In this document: in pieces, positions 27,201 through 39,200 of the stretch
How positions within the stretch are numbered: the stretch's first letter is position 1
How the letters are laid out: each line of letters starts with the position of its first letter
Notes under the pieces: model-generated
What the model saw: the letters and a program-made list of their open reading frames with translations, nothing else
Databases searched by the model: none
Told to the model about the DNA's origin: nothing
Translations under genes and position numbers: made by a program
NCBI GenBank assembly: GCA_028023455.1
Contig: JAQFVV010012424.1
Coordinates: 912,001 to 976,000 of the forward strand
Length of the DNA stretch: 64,000 nt
Origin: Epiperipatus broadwayi
Taxonomy: Eukaryota; Onychophora; Udeonychophora; Euonychophora; Peripatidae
Direction of reading: 5' to 3'

Positions 27201-30200
27201 TAATTCACGCTAAATGCTTTGGAAGCGAAAAATAAGGAAAGCTTAAAATGGAATTCTTATACAAAGCGAGAAGTGAAATGGAATTCTTCACGCTTAATAT
27301 AGTAAACTGAGCATGCTTTTAATATATTGTTACAGAGATATCGAAAGCACACTCAGTTTACTATATTAAGTATATAAGAATTACATTTTAATTCTTTCTT
27401 CATATAATAATTCCATTGTAAGCTTTTATTTTTCACTTCCAAAGCGTGTAGGTTGAATTATTATTTTTATTATATGAATGGCAGACTTTGGAGCTCAAGG
27501 TCCGTGAATCGAGCTAATTCTGGCTTGTCCGGTGCTTGAAATAATAAACCACTCATTATTATTTTTATTATTAATTGTTTTTAATATATTTAAATTAATA
27601 TGGTTGTAAAATAACTATATTAAAAATATTTATGAAGTAAAAACAATAATAATTACAATAATAGTAAAAATTACATATTTTTAAATATTTATGAGAGTAA
27701 CAGTGCAAATTTTAATGTTCTTATTGTTAGATTTTCTTTAATAGGTTCTATATATATGTAATAAATACTATGAAGGTGATAAAAAGATCAAAATTTTTAG
27801 TGTATATTTTAATAACAGAAGCAGAAAAGGTGTATCTACAAAAATAATATAACATTAATAATACTGAAATAAAAGTAAACATGATTTGCAGGAAAGGAAA
27901 AAAATATAGAAGTCTGGTAAAATATATATTATATAAATGGGTGAATAAATATAATATGTCAATGCTATAAAAAGATTTTATTTTGTAGAACAGCAGCAGA
28001 AAGGCCGAAATGTTAAAAAAAACAAAAAGAAAAAAAAGTCATTACCTCATGGAAGAGAAATAGCTCTTAATCAGGGTCACCAGAATCTTTGTGGAGGATA
28101 TTTTAAGGTACTTTGAAGAATATCTAGTTTTAACTAATGTAGCAAATTGTCATAACCTAAATTTTTTTTTTTTTATTGTTTTTATTTCATATGTAAAAAA
28201 ATTCAATACTTAAAAAAGTCTTAATTTATTGTAATAAATTTATTAAAAACATCATTGGGGGAGGGGGGATCTGTCATTCTTTTGTATATGTTTTTATATT
28301 TATACTATACATTGTTTATCAAAATATGAAACATTTATATACACCTGGGTCTCTTTTTACGCGGACTTATTTAACACTATTTTGAAGTTACGCGATTCAT
28401 ATGTTTCACCGGAAGTCGAGCTCCGATAATGCGATATTACTTTAAATAATAAATTTTGTGCATTTACGTTATATTGAAAGTAATAGCACATTATTGGAAT
28501 TCGACTTTCATCTTAGTAATTTCAATATTATCAGTGCTTTATAATAATAAGATTTTATGCAATAATGAAATTAAAATCATGATTTCCACATTTTATGCAT
28601 ATACACATTAAATTTTACAAGATTATAATGTAAATTTGTTCAAACATTATGCGTGTTAATTTTGCATTTTAAATCACATTCTGTTTTTGCTTTTTAAAAA
28701 AGAACGTAATCAATTATTAATCATTTAGTGTCCACAAGTTTATTTTTAAAAGGTCAGTAATAGCAGTGGGCACAATTAAATTTGACAATTAAAAATTAAA
28801 ATCTGATTTTTAATTGTAATTAACAATTTAAAAATTACTTACGGCGATGTGATGTAAAACAAAATTTGATTTTTAAACGGAATTGAAAATTAAAGACAAA
28901 AATAAGAATTTAATTTTTAGTTGTTAGTTTTATTTAAATTTTTCCCAGCAGTGGTGAATAAATGTCTTTTTATTATCATAAGTCTAAGTTCATAAACAAT
29001 TAATAAAATCATCGTCTCAAAGATTAATTACTAATTACGTTGTCAACAGAAAAACATTAACACAATGTGAGAGTGAAGTTGGTGCTAGTTGTATTTCCTC
29101 TTGTGAAGAATCTATTTTTTAGCAGTTTGCAAATGAAACTGTTTAGTGGCAAATAGCATTAATAATTAAAACGTGTATAAAAATATTAATATTAATATTA
29201 ATGGAAATATTAATGCTATAAATAGAAAAGACACTTGCTTTGATATATCGAAGAAATGGTCCACGTAACACATGCTAATTTTATATATCTTTGTATATAT
29301 TTTATTATGTATTTTTAAGAAATCTATGATTATGAGGCATGGATCCTCGAAAACGTTTAGCTTATTTTTATTATATTTATTTATAACTTCTCTTTTTTAA
29401 CTTCATTTTTAAGCTAATATTTTTTATTTGTACTGTAAATTGTGCATAAAAATATATTATTTTGAATAAAATTAAATATTATAGTTAAAAAAAGTTTGTC
29501 TTGTATCAATTTTTTTCAAATTTGAAATTTTTTATTAGTCATATTTTATTTCCTTATTTTTTTTTTGTGCGAATTTTAAAGTAAATTTTACATTGGTGCT
29601 TTGTTTTTACGCGAGTTTTGAAAAATCACAGTCCGTATCCCCCCTTTTTCAAGGTAAGTTACGTCTATTTTTGCGCAATTTCATTTGCGCATGTTTTCTG
29701 AGGAACCTATCTATCGCGTAAAACGAGACCCAGGTGTATATTGTAATGAGCTCGATGTTTGTCAAGCCTTATTTATGTGGTCAAATGTGTAAAATTTTAA
29801 ATTTTAATTGACAATAATTGAAATATATTATATCAGTGGTATGTTATCGTGGTTGCCCAATTTTATTAAAAAAATTTGATAAATATTATCAATAAATCTT
29901 CTGAGGGTGATAAAGATTCAGACTGTTCAAGATATGCTAAGCCCTCTGGCAAGATGTGTATGAGATTTTCATATGCAGTTTGCCAGATGAATTAATTTTA
30001 CTAATATTAAAATAATAATTTATTAGTGTTCTTATTTATTTATAAGTACAGAAGCATTTGATATTTTGTTGCTATTAAGTAATAATCAAAAGGATTTAAA
30101 ATTATAACTCTTCTAAATTAATCTTTATAATTAATCCTTAAGCATATTTTTATTGCAATGTAAAATAATTTTGAACAGCTTGTTTAGTTATCACTAATAA

Positions 30201-33200
30201 ATACAAATGGAGACATATTAATTGTATGCACATACCAAGTTTTAATTGGTCTATTTTTTTATACAACGATTCCTTTTGATAAAGATATAAATAACATAGC
30301 AGAGTTTGTAAGGGGGGGGGGTCATTTTTAAAAGAACAAGAGAAGAGATAACAACATCTGAGGTATAACAAAATTTAAGACCAAGTAGAAGCTTAAAATA
30401 AATAACACTGGAATTGAATTTGAACCGAGTTTAAATGATAGGTAATTGTATTTTGACCCATAAAATAATGGAGTAGAGAATTTCACTCCCTTGCATACAT
30501 CTGACCTGATCTATCAACTGACAATCTCCAGAATTTCACATTGAAAAAGAATGGGAACCATTTTGAAAACCAAATACTTGGTTCAAAGAGACTTAAGATT
30601 TAAAATCGGATGAGAGATCATAAGCATAAAATTTTATTCTATATATTACTACACTTTTAATTATTATAGTCATTATGTATGTTTAATGATTTGTTTGGAA
30701 GGGCAAGAAGAAAGAAAAGAAAAATATTCAGTGCATTTATTTGTAAAATAAATATGAAATACTTTATTACAAAGCATAATAGGAACCAAATTAAAAGTAA
30801 TTAAAACAAAACTTTCTGAATTTAAATAAAAAAAATGACATCTACTGTAAAAAATATTAAAATTTACATATACTGTAATGCATGAATTTAATTTTTAAAA
30901 GTAGATAGCAACTTCTTAATTACTATTGTGGAATACTGGAGTTAACACTAGTTTAAAAAGTTGATAACAAAGTTTTAAAATGCAGGAATCATTCTTAATT
31001 GTTCCAATATATTACCACGGATGGAAAAATTAATAACAATTCTTTTGAGAAAAATTTTCTTTTGTTGTCTAAGTTAAAGATATTATTTAAGCTACATCTT
31101 TGTTTTTTTTTAAAAAAAAAACATCCAAAATTCTGAAGAAAAATATTTATGAGCATTATTGTATAATTGTTTTATTTGCCAAAACTTAAATGTTTTGTTT
31201 ACTTTACCATGATAAAATATGAAGAATATAGATACGTTGCCTTGTAAAATAGTTTGCCAGCTGACAATAATATGATTTTTCACTCATCAGTCAGCTTATA
31301 GTGAAGGAATTTGAATTATGACTATGGGAATAAAATAAAGTATAATAATAATGACTTTTTTTTATATTGTTCATGTTTATTAATATTTTATATTAGTTTT
31401 GGACAATGATTCTGAAAACAGACTAAGATAAAATTATATATATATTTTTTTGTACTGGTTAGCTTAAAGTTAATAATTAAATTAGGCTTGTCTAGATAGA
31501 GCTATGCATCTCTTACATTTACGAAAATAGTTTATTGATATTCTATTTATGGGTAAACAGACAAAATAATTTGTCAGAAGCATAATAGTATTTACTTATG
31601 ATGACACAATTATTTTATTATATGGAGTTTTCTATATAAGCAGGTATACATTCGTTTTATATCTTTACTATATTTTACCTATAGTTTAGTATGTCCAGTT
31701 TAGTTTATAGAATTTATGCTCTTTTTCATTGATTGTGTATATTTCTTATTATTGCAAAGTTTATTATGCTTTTAAAAATATTTTATAGTCGTTTGACTTA
31801 CAGTATCTTCGTTGGTTTCATGCATTATTTAACATATGCATCATTTGAGGTTGGATACTTATTTTTATGGCTTTTAATATAAGAATTATTTTTTCTTGCC
31901 ATTGTTTTGATGAGGAGTTGTGCTTGTTTCTGGTTGATAAGTATGAAGAACATATAATTTTATTAAACATAGATGGAGTATAATCTCCCATTGCTTATTC
32001 CATGAGAGGATTCTATTGTTGAGGCTTATAATTATCTTATGCTGAGCGAGTGTGGTTTGATCTCTGAAGAAGATTATTATCATGGTATGCATTCTGTTTC
32101 CCTGTGTTGAGATGATGTCCACATATTTTGTACCTAGGAAAAAGTATTGGAATCTGCCATATTGTTATACAACTATATAATGTTGTTTTGAGGAGTTGCT
32201 CTTTAATTGTCTGATCCCTCATGTTGATGTCTAGTTATTTTTCACCATGTATGGTGAAGTTCTTGGTGTTTTAAAATTATATGGCAATGATAAGGTAGAG
32301 TTAGTTTCAGGGACACTTGTTTATCTATAGTGTTTAGCTAAATAAAATAATGTATGTATTGAACTGTGGTACCTTGCCAACAATTTACAAGCAAACCAAC
32401 AAAATTTATTACTAATTTTAAAACTTATCTTGTGTATGGCATAATAAGAGATACACATATGTAATGTCATTTTATTTCTATCAAGTAGTAATTCGCCAAT
32501 GGATTGGTAAGACGTTTCAATAGTTAAGATGATTATTCTGTGGACATAGGCAAAGTTTAGTATCCTGTATATATTTGACTTCTGGTGTCTGTTCCCATAT
32601 TCATATAATTGATTGCTGAATGCTAAATAATAATTGTCATTTGTGCTTCCTATGATAATTGTCATTATCATATTACTTATTAGTAAAGTTTAGTTATACT
32701 TTAATGCTCTCAGTAGCATACTATAGATAGTTATTATGAACAACAATTATTAGACATATCAGTGCATTAAACTATTAATAAATCTAAAGGAAATATACCT
32801 GCAACCAAATGAATATATATTCCTTGTTTTATATTGTCTTTGAAATATATATGTTCTCGATTATTTATTATTATTTCAGCAAGTTGAAAATAGTGTAAAT
32901 AAATCTTGTTGTTTTGAAAATATATTTGTTTGTCTGTGGCCTTATTGCTAATCATCATCCATATTATTATTGTTATTACTATTAACACATTATCTTATTG
33001 TCTTAAAGTCATCATCAATCAATACAGTATATTTTATTACACATTAGTATATCACAATGATTTTGGTAAGCTCTTACATTTAAAGTACATTTAGAATTTA
33101 TGGTTTATTGATCAGAACACAATTGATCTTAAGCCCATGTTTTATTTTAAATAATATTTTAATGATCTATTGGTTTTGGAATAACCTTTACTGATCTTGA

Positions 33201-36200
33201 GCATATTGCCCATAGTTATTAATAAAAGAGAGTTTGTAAGTTATTGTGTTTGCTTTATTAAGAATTTATTTGTACTTTGTAAAGCTTAAAGTTCATATTA
33301 CTGTTAGTATTTGGGATTGCCAAATATTCTTTAATAATTCTATTTTGTTTTGTGAGCTGTATTTGTTTGTTTTATTTGGGTAGTGGCAAAATCCCTCTCA
33401 CTAACCCAAATATATCTTGTAAAATAGTAGTATTTAAGTTATTTGAACCCTGAGAAAAGTAAATTACTAATTCACAGTTGTAATTTTGAATTTATGGTGA
33501 TTTTAATTTTTATGTCCAAACTTATCTATTACATTTTGATTTGAATTATGTTATCTTCACAGTTTTATTAATTCAGTATAACTTTAAGATGTAAATTTCT
33601 TCTCTAGTTTTTAAAAGTTATAGTTTATTTTAACTTCATGGTTAAATATTCTGGCTTAGTTAAGCTTAGAATCCATACTTTGTTTTATCTTATCTTACTG
33701 TCATTTAACACAATATTAGTTTTATAGTTCAGGATCTCATTCTTCATCATCAACGTTGTTCTCATATTTTACCTGGATCTTTTTTTCTTTTATTTCTTCA
33801 TCCTCATTTTACTTTAATTCATTATCATAATTAATTCATCCTTCATTGGCTCCTATTCTATCATTTTAATTATTCATCATCCTAATACCTTTTCTTTCTC
33901 TTCCCTTCACTCTTAAGCTCGTTCATTTTCATTATTTAATTATTATTTGTTTTCATCATCCATTTAGTTATCTACATCCTAATTCGTCACCTAATTCATA
34001 ATTCAAATCCCATATTCACTTCATAGACCTGATTATTAACTATTTGTTGGTTTTGCAAATATTAAATTTATCTAATAATATTTTGCTTATGGATTTTAAA
34101 GCTAGTTTAAGTGATGTTGCTACTAGAAGTTATTATCTTCATGGATACTTTGTGACCTTTTTTCGATTTACCGATTTACACTAGGCTAGTTGGGTTTAAG
34201 AAAATAATATTTTTATTTTAACATTTTTTCATTTTTATGTACATATTCTTATCATCCATGTAGAGATGGTTACAATATATACATTCATTATATATGCACT
34301 AATGGTGATAGATGTTAAAATAAAGAAGTCCTTGACCATTATTTTTCTTGTTTATAATTTTTCTACTAGAGTATTAATTATTATGTACTTATAAATTTGA
34401 TTAGTTTGTTCCCATTTTTGATCATCATCATTACTGTAAATTGTATTATAATGTTTTAGCATTGTTAGGGCATGTGAATAAGAAATATACTTTGACTTCG
34501 GTTAGTGCTGACAATTGGAGCCAAAAGTACATCATAAATCAAAGACCGCATATAAAAAATAAGCAGTCATAATGAGTTCTTAATGGAAAAAAAATGAATT
34601 CGTTAATTTAAATTCAAAATATATAAAAGTTTAATTTAAAAAAAATAAATATTAAAATTAGAAAAAATGTTAATTTAGTGAATAAACAATTTACTAAGCA
34701 TATTATTAAAAACACATTACTAAGCTGTGATAAATATACTGTATAAAACATTTTGGTAACTATAATTAAAAGAAATATATATATATTAGCAGTCTGTCAT
34801 TTTGCTTCTTACGCAACAAGAATATTTCCTGATTGATGATTCGTTAAATTAAAGCATAAAGGGGAGAAAAGTAACCATAATGTACATTTTCAAATGCAAA
34901 AAAATAATGCAATATATATTTAAAAAATTTTTTTTGATGCATTTTATGTTCTAGTATAAATTTTTTGTTTTAGCATTTTTCCAAATTTCTTTATTTTACA
35001 TATATGTAGTACAACGAAATAAAAACTTGATAAAGAAATGTAATCTACAATTGATTGCTGAAGTTTTATTAATATAAATGATTAATTTTTTTTTTGTTAA
35101 TATTGCAAAGATGTAATTTTTTATACTGTTTGTATTTGTGGTTAAATTTGCCATTTTCTGGAAACAAATTACAAGATTATTGATTTAATAAATTGATCAA
35201 ATAAATTATATTTTAAACTTATGTTTAGAAACATTTCATTATATGACAGTGATTTTCAACTGCATAATGCATAAAATCACTTTTTGCCTTTTTCTTCAAA
35301 ATAATTTACAACTACAATGATTTGGAATAACCTAAAAAAATAAAAGCTTAAACTAGAATGTTTATATGCTTAGTATAGTATACTGAGCATGCTTTTGATA
35401 TCTTTAAAACGATTTCATAATCATATCAATACATCTGCAAAGTAGAGGTTGATGGTGTAATTTAAAGGCTATGTAAATGAGTGAATTTAAACAATCCACT
35501 TTTTGGAGAAGGAAAACCGGATACTTTTTTACCGACAGTATTCGGATTGTTGCAATATACCAGTTTCTTTTACCTTGCATTTTGTATCATTGCATTCCAA
35601 ACATACCACACTAGCTGTTATAGGTTCAGAAGTCCTGGCCAAGTTTATTTTCATGATCTAAAAATATGGATTTGTGTTCAGAATTGTTCTTAGCTCTATT
35701 GTAGATGTACTGGTGCTGGGCAACTCTTGTTGCTATATTAGCAGAGGATCCTTTGAAATAGCATTGCAGTTTGTAGGATTGCAGGAAATTTTATACACAA
35801 TTTGAGGGGTCTGTGAGGAGATGAGTTTGTCTTTGGAGTTATTAATTAGATGGAATGCTGAAGCTGATTCTATATCAGAGCAAATATTGTTTATACTTCT
35901 GGATATACTGGGTATATATGGAAGCGATATCTAGGGTTTGACATTGATTGGCATAAGTCTGGGTTTGATTTTAATATAAAATCTTTTAACTTATAATTAT
36001 ATAAGAAAAGGCAAAAAATATATGCCCCAAGCAAAATAATGATCCTAAGAATGTTAAACCATAAATTTTTTGCTTAAATGAATGTATTCTATCTAATGTA
36101 CACATTTTAAAATTTAATATTATTATTTACTTTATTGTTGTAAATGATCAAAGCTTGTTTTTGCTTACTTTACTGTACTGAATGAAACGTATTTTTTTTC

Positions 36201-39200
36201 GCTTTTGCAGTCATTAACAATAAAAATCTTCTTTGCATTGGATAGGAAAATAAATGAGAACACTGACTATCTTGCAAGTTTATTGGATGAAAATCAGATA
36301 AAATACATTAATTGTAATGTTTATCTCAAGGTTTATAATAATGGTATTTTAATATTAATTATATGTTGGACTATTTCCTTCATCTATTATTAAATAAACT
36401 TTCCAAATACATTCAACTGTTAGTAATAGCACACAGGTTAGTATGTAATAGTTTTAAGTAGTAGCATTCTCTTCAGATATTGATAGCAAGACCAATGACA
36501 GTACTAAACATTGAAATCGAACCTGGACCTTCAGATTTGTTGTTACGAATCTAAAGATCCAGTATTGATTATCATGCTAGTACTGTTTCTGGTCAGGCCA
36601 GCAACACTTGAAAATGAGAAGACAATGACATCACTTGAAACGTTATTACATACTAACCTATGTTCTTTTTCTAACAGTTGTTTGTATTTGAGCAGTTTAA
36701 ATAAAGTTTGACTTTTTGTAAAAACATTCAATATTTAATATTGGATGATAGAAATAGTCCAACATATAATTAATACATTAATCATTTTAATTCTATAATC
36801 AAAACAATATTGTATTCTGTATAATGAATAAACTGTACTGCACCATTCAATTTTAATGTCGACATACCCATTTTATTTTCAGGAATGTAGCTATAATGAA
36901 GTCACTATCTTATGATGTCATTCATCTTGCAAAATGATCATCATTTTTAAGAAAAAAGTTTCAAAATTTTTTTTTAAAGATTGTTATAGTGAATAAAAAA
37001 TTGTAAATCAAAACATTGGTACAAATAGATGATTGCTATAGCGATGTCTCGCCTAAAAAGTCCATTGCTAGTAGAATAAATATGTAGCATAATTTTGAAT
37101 TAGTCATTCCATTAACACTCACATGTAGGTAAATAGAAACATAATTTGGAAATTGTTGTGATAATATTATAAACGTTTTAAATGAGATTTTGTATTTAGC
37201 AATTTAAAATATTAAAATATTCAATTTACTATTATTAAGATTAGCTTCAGCACTGGACATGTTTAAGCTTTCATTTTAATCTACATTCATTCATCTTAAT
37301 TGTATTTTTATTTAAAAATAAGACATTTGTTTTCAATCCCATTTTAAAATCTCTCATTTCGTATAGATGTTGAAAATAGGCTTAATTACTTGCCGAGCAT
37401 CCTAAATGGAAAGGAAAGAGATAAATGCTGTGCATTCCATAATGATTTAAATATTTTAAATTATTATATTAATAAATCATAATCCTTATATATATATATA
37501 TATATCATGGCCAATCAGAGGGGAACAGGAGGGGCAGTTGCCCTGGGTCTCGGACCTCAACTTGGCAACTCAATATGTCAAACAAAAATATAGAAAGACA
37601 AAGTGATGTCACAGCTTGTAGACCGGCCTTAATTTTACAGTTAAATTCCCCAAAAAAATATTTGAGGAAAACTTTTCCAAGCAGGCATACCACAAGTCAA
37701 AAACATAAGCCAGTTTAAGGATGAAGTGCCAAATTGACAATTCTGTGATGAAAGTGACTGCAGCGTTCGGCGGCTGGAAATACTAATAGTCTCAGCCCCC
37801 TGTCAATCAGTTCTGTGCTAACAGTGGTTTATGATACCAACAGTGCTAGGGTGAATCTACCCTGTCCAAGCGCTATCTGGATCTGATCTGCTTGCTTGTT
37901 TCTGCGACTCGTAACTAACTGCTCCTGGACTCCTGTTTTCGGCCCTGTAAGTGAAAACTCGTTTCTCTCCCCACATTTTTATTTGAAATTTTGAAGGACT
38001 TTTAAAATATTAGTTGCCCTCGGCCTTGCATATTCTCGAAATACTGTATCCACCCCGACCATTATAATTGGACTCCCAACGTGGCATGATGTATAATAAA
38101 CTATGAGTACCCTGAGTAATTTTTTTTTTTTAATGAAATATTTTTATCTACCGTATACTTTAAATCTTATAAAAGCACTGCCAGAAAGAAATAGCACATA
38201 TATTAAACATGAGAAATTTTAAATTGTAATTTTGTTTTTAAAAAAAAAAAGAAAGAAAAAGTCAAAAGGTTGCAATTAGTATAACTTTTTTAAATATATA
38301 TTATGCTTTAAAGTGTATAGGTGCGCACAGCCACGTAAGTTTATGATTGTAAACGTGGCACCTCACGATGAGTGTCTTTTGGGAATCTGCCTCAGTGTAA
38401 CCCTATTTAAACATTTCAATTAATCATAAATAAGTTGGTGGGATATATAATTGTGTTGCAAATATACATGTATAAACTCATTATTTCTTAAAATATAGGC
38501 AACCTTCCTAAATAAATAATTTGCTTGTCGCCGAGTGTTAGAAATGAAATGTAGAGAAAATGGAACACTTGGGGGGAGGAGGCGTAAACATAGATGGTCC
38601 AAAGGAAAATGATAGTCAACATTTTTTTTTTTTTGTGTATGTAATCTCTTTTTGTAAAATTACTAACCGAATGTCTTTGTAAATTGGCGTTAATCATGTA
38701 CCATAATTACTAACCCTAAGTAAAATTTTTTTTTTTTAAGCATGTTTACTGATATGTAATGAGCATACATGCTGTTACAGTATTGTAATAAGTAAAATTA
38801 GAAATTAAAAATAAAAAGTTCACAAATAAAAAGTTTTTTAAGAATTAAAAATTGAAAATTAAAAGTCATCTAAACTCGTATATGTATAAAATCGCACAGA
38901 TGGAAAATTATTTAAAGAAAACTTTATTAAAAAAAAAAAAAGTATTTTAAAACTAAATTTTCAACAAAAACTTAAAGATTTAAAGATAAAAATATATCTT
39001 AATTAATTCTATTGTGTAAAAAGGCTAAAAATGGAAATGATTGTTTTTAATTAGTCTTAAGTAAACTAGCCCTTGGGCTTCTCAAAATTTATAATTAAAG
39101 GTCAGACATGAGAGAAAAACAATAAGAACAGAATAGCCAATAAAAGAAGTCCCTCAGGAAATGGACCCCAGTGAAAGAATAATCATCATCATGACGTCAT

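Larger units (their letters stand above)
24590..27988 (+). other. NAA35: NAA35 intron 4 (3.4 kb)
   Basis: The intron contains a diverged tandem duplication (25.56-26.37 kb) and a palindromic MITE (27.2-27.45 kb). Nothing else is recognised; 24600-25560, 26380-27200 and 27460-27980 are AT-rich with no usable open frame. Confidence 0.9.

Noticed and set aside
30400-30440. SINE suggested by a GGTTCAAATTC B-box-like motif on the minus strand
   Set aside because: No A-box partner could be found upstream; one short motif is expected by chance.
31260-31310. CTGATGAGTGAAAA on the minus strand as a hammerhead
   Set aside because: There is no stem II; the visible GCTGAC/GTCAGC pairing is a simple hairpin across the motif.
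31880-32230. Possible decayed C2H2 zinc-finger repeats on the minus strand
   Set aside because: A few matches ([16 protein letters not shown]) recall HTGEKPYHC and QRSNLTTH, but the cysteine/histidine spacing is not kept.
35481-35940. Plus-strand 70-codon open frame and a minus-strand CNPTNCN-like reading
   Set aside because: Neither strand gives a family pattern I can support; left as unassigned intron sequence.
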